DNA from: Fibrobacter sp. | GTDB taxonomy: Bacteria; Fibrobacterota; Chitinivibrionia; Chitinivibrionales; Chitinispirillaceae | Direction: 5' to 3' | Length of the DNA: 64,000 nt | Assembly (NCBI GenBank): GCA_012519985.1 | Contig: JAAYPC010000262.1 | Coordinates: 23,947-87,946, forward strand | Part shown: in pieces, positions 63,385-64,000 of the stretch | Layout: each line of letters opens with the position of its first letter | Position numbering within the stretch: position 1 is the stretch's first letter | Notes under the pieces: model-generated | Told to the model about the DNA's origin: nothing | Databases searched by the model: none | Seen by the model: only the letters and a program-made list of their open reading frames with translations | Made by a program: the position numbers and the translations under genes

Positions 63385-64000
63385 ACTCATATCGAATTTA
63401 GAAGCAATTCTAAATCAGGAGTAATTTCAAAAAAGCAGCACCATCTCTTCTCCCCAGAGGTAAAATATTATGTAGGGAAGAAAATTATCTCCGGGGCAGT
63501 CTCAAAGAGCTGCTTAAAAAGGACCCTTCTGCTCTGAAAGAGCGCCTCATATTCGTCCCTCAGCCCCCCCGTTTTCACTCGATTCCTGATGATAATTGCT
63601 TATTTTAGTCAAATAACGCAGGTTGGTCTTAAGGAGATTCAGAAAATATGCCCAAAATGGCCAGATTTTAGCTGCCAAATGTCACTTTTTCTTTGCAAAA
63701 GGATCGATTTCCTTTACAAAACCGGCCATTTTTTTACTTTTATAATTTTTTTCCTTTATAAAAAATAGGAAAATTCCTAGTTGAAAAAGGATCATTCTAT
63801 TCTGATTAAAGACAGATGCAAAAAAAACAAGAAAAATTCTTTGAAAATGATTGTGAACTCTTTGAAAATGATTGTTTTTCCTTTGGCAAACATCAATTAT
63901 TCCATGAAAAACATACGACATACAAGAATTTTTATTGACCCGCCCAACAAAAAAATTGGTTGAACCTGTTCCAACAAAGAATGATGTTTGTTGAACAAAG

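Larger units (their letters stand above)
62981..64000. other. Right-end region with repeats and gene fragments
   Basis: No full gene. It contains dispersed-repeat copies (about 63000-63090 and 63195-63290), a hairpin CCCCAGAG/CTCTGGGG (63148-63191), a 28-codon frame with an SGNH-like start (63298-63384), a 64-codon protein-like frame without a start (63414-63608), and four degenerate 21-bp units near 63834-63917. An A/T-rich tract runs to the edge. Confidence 0.6.

Noticed and set aside
63658..63673. A fifth sigma-54 promoter (TGGCCAGATTTTAGCT)
   Set aside because: The -12 element is TAGCT rather than TTGCA and no gene follows within the window.

Overview
The window reads as chromosomal DNA of a Gram-negative, AT-leaning, polysaccharide-degrading bacterium. 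It carries an outer-membrane barrel protein of the PorV/UPF0164 type, a TonB/ExbB/ExbD/DUF3450 energising locus, a stand-alone FliN-like motor protein, secreted GH45 and GH26 glycanases with sorting-domain-like segments, a cytoplasmic GH20, NifA-type sigma-54 activators and an N-acetyl-beta-lysine (osmolyte) gene pair. Together this fits the Fibrobacterota (Chitinivibrionia/Chitinispirillum-like), possibly from a saline habitat. That placement is inference from gene content; no rRNA or marker gene settles it.

Layout. 1-4.4 kb: ptsI (runs off the left edge) overlapped by a glycogen-phosphorylase homologue that has lost most of its catalytic residues, then tRNA-Ser(GCT). 4.4-10.4 kb: minus-strand ADP-ribosylglycohydrolase (its 3' end runs into the tRNA), HD-GYP protein, zinc-ribbon-like hypothetical, Nudix hydrolase, YhcH-type sugar anomerase and GH20. 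10.8-15.8 kb: six-gene TonB2-like operon (DUF3450, long MotA/TolQ/ExbB protein, exbB, exbD, tonB, TPR). 15.9-21 kb: FliN-like protein, barrel protein, YjbQ, M23 peptidase, CNNM/CBS protein, PspC, nitrilase-family amidase. 21-24 kb: ahcY and a long ThyX-like protein, followed by a 19-unit 21-bp minisatellite.

24.7-37.3 kb is a sigma-54 island. Four good -24/-12 promoters precede an exopolysaccharide operon (export protein, BY-kinase/Wzz, AsnB), a deacetylase-like gene, the second of two tandem NifA-like activators, and amtB-glnK. The two activators sit between the EPS genes and the ammonium genes, so nitrogen status and EPS synthesis may be linked. The PII protein lacks the uridylylated tyrosine.

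37.5-49 kb: FlgM-like small protein, formylglycine-generating-enzyme-like protein, small genes beside a strong bidirectional terminator, manA with a STAS protein, a moxR-TPR-DUF58-M20 operon, a PTS IIA protein, a small membrane protein and a SdiA-regulated-type protein. 49-64 kb is looser and carries accessory genes: band-7 protein bracketed by two related ~190-bp segments, B12-dependent radical SAM protein, GH45, radical SAM/SPASM-like protein, kamA-ablB, GT9, and a regulator-GH26 mannanase pair bracketed by short dispersed repeats. The last kilobase holds only repeats and gene fragments.

The most unusual items are the degenerate GlgP co-transcribed with PTS enzyme I, the sigma-54 island with duplicated NifA-like activators and an atypical PII, a MITE-like repeat present in two copies, and the 21-bp minisatellite. 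No CRISPR array, transposase or integrase was recognised.
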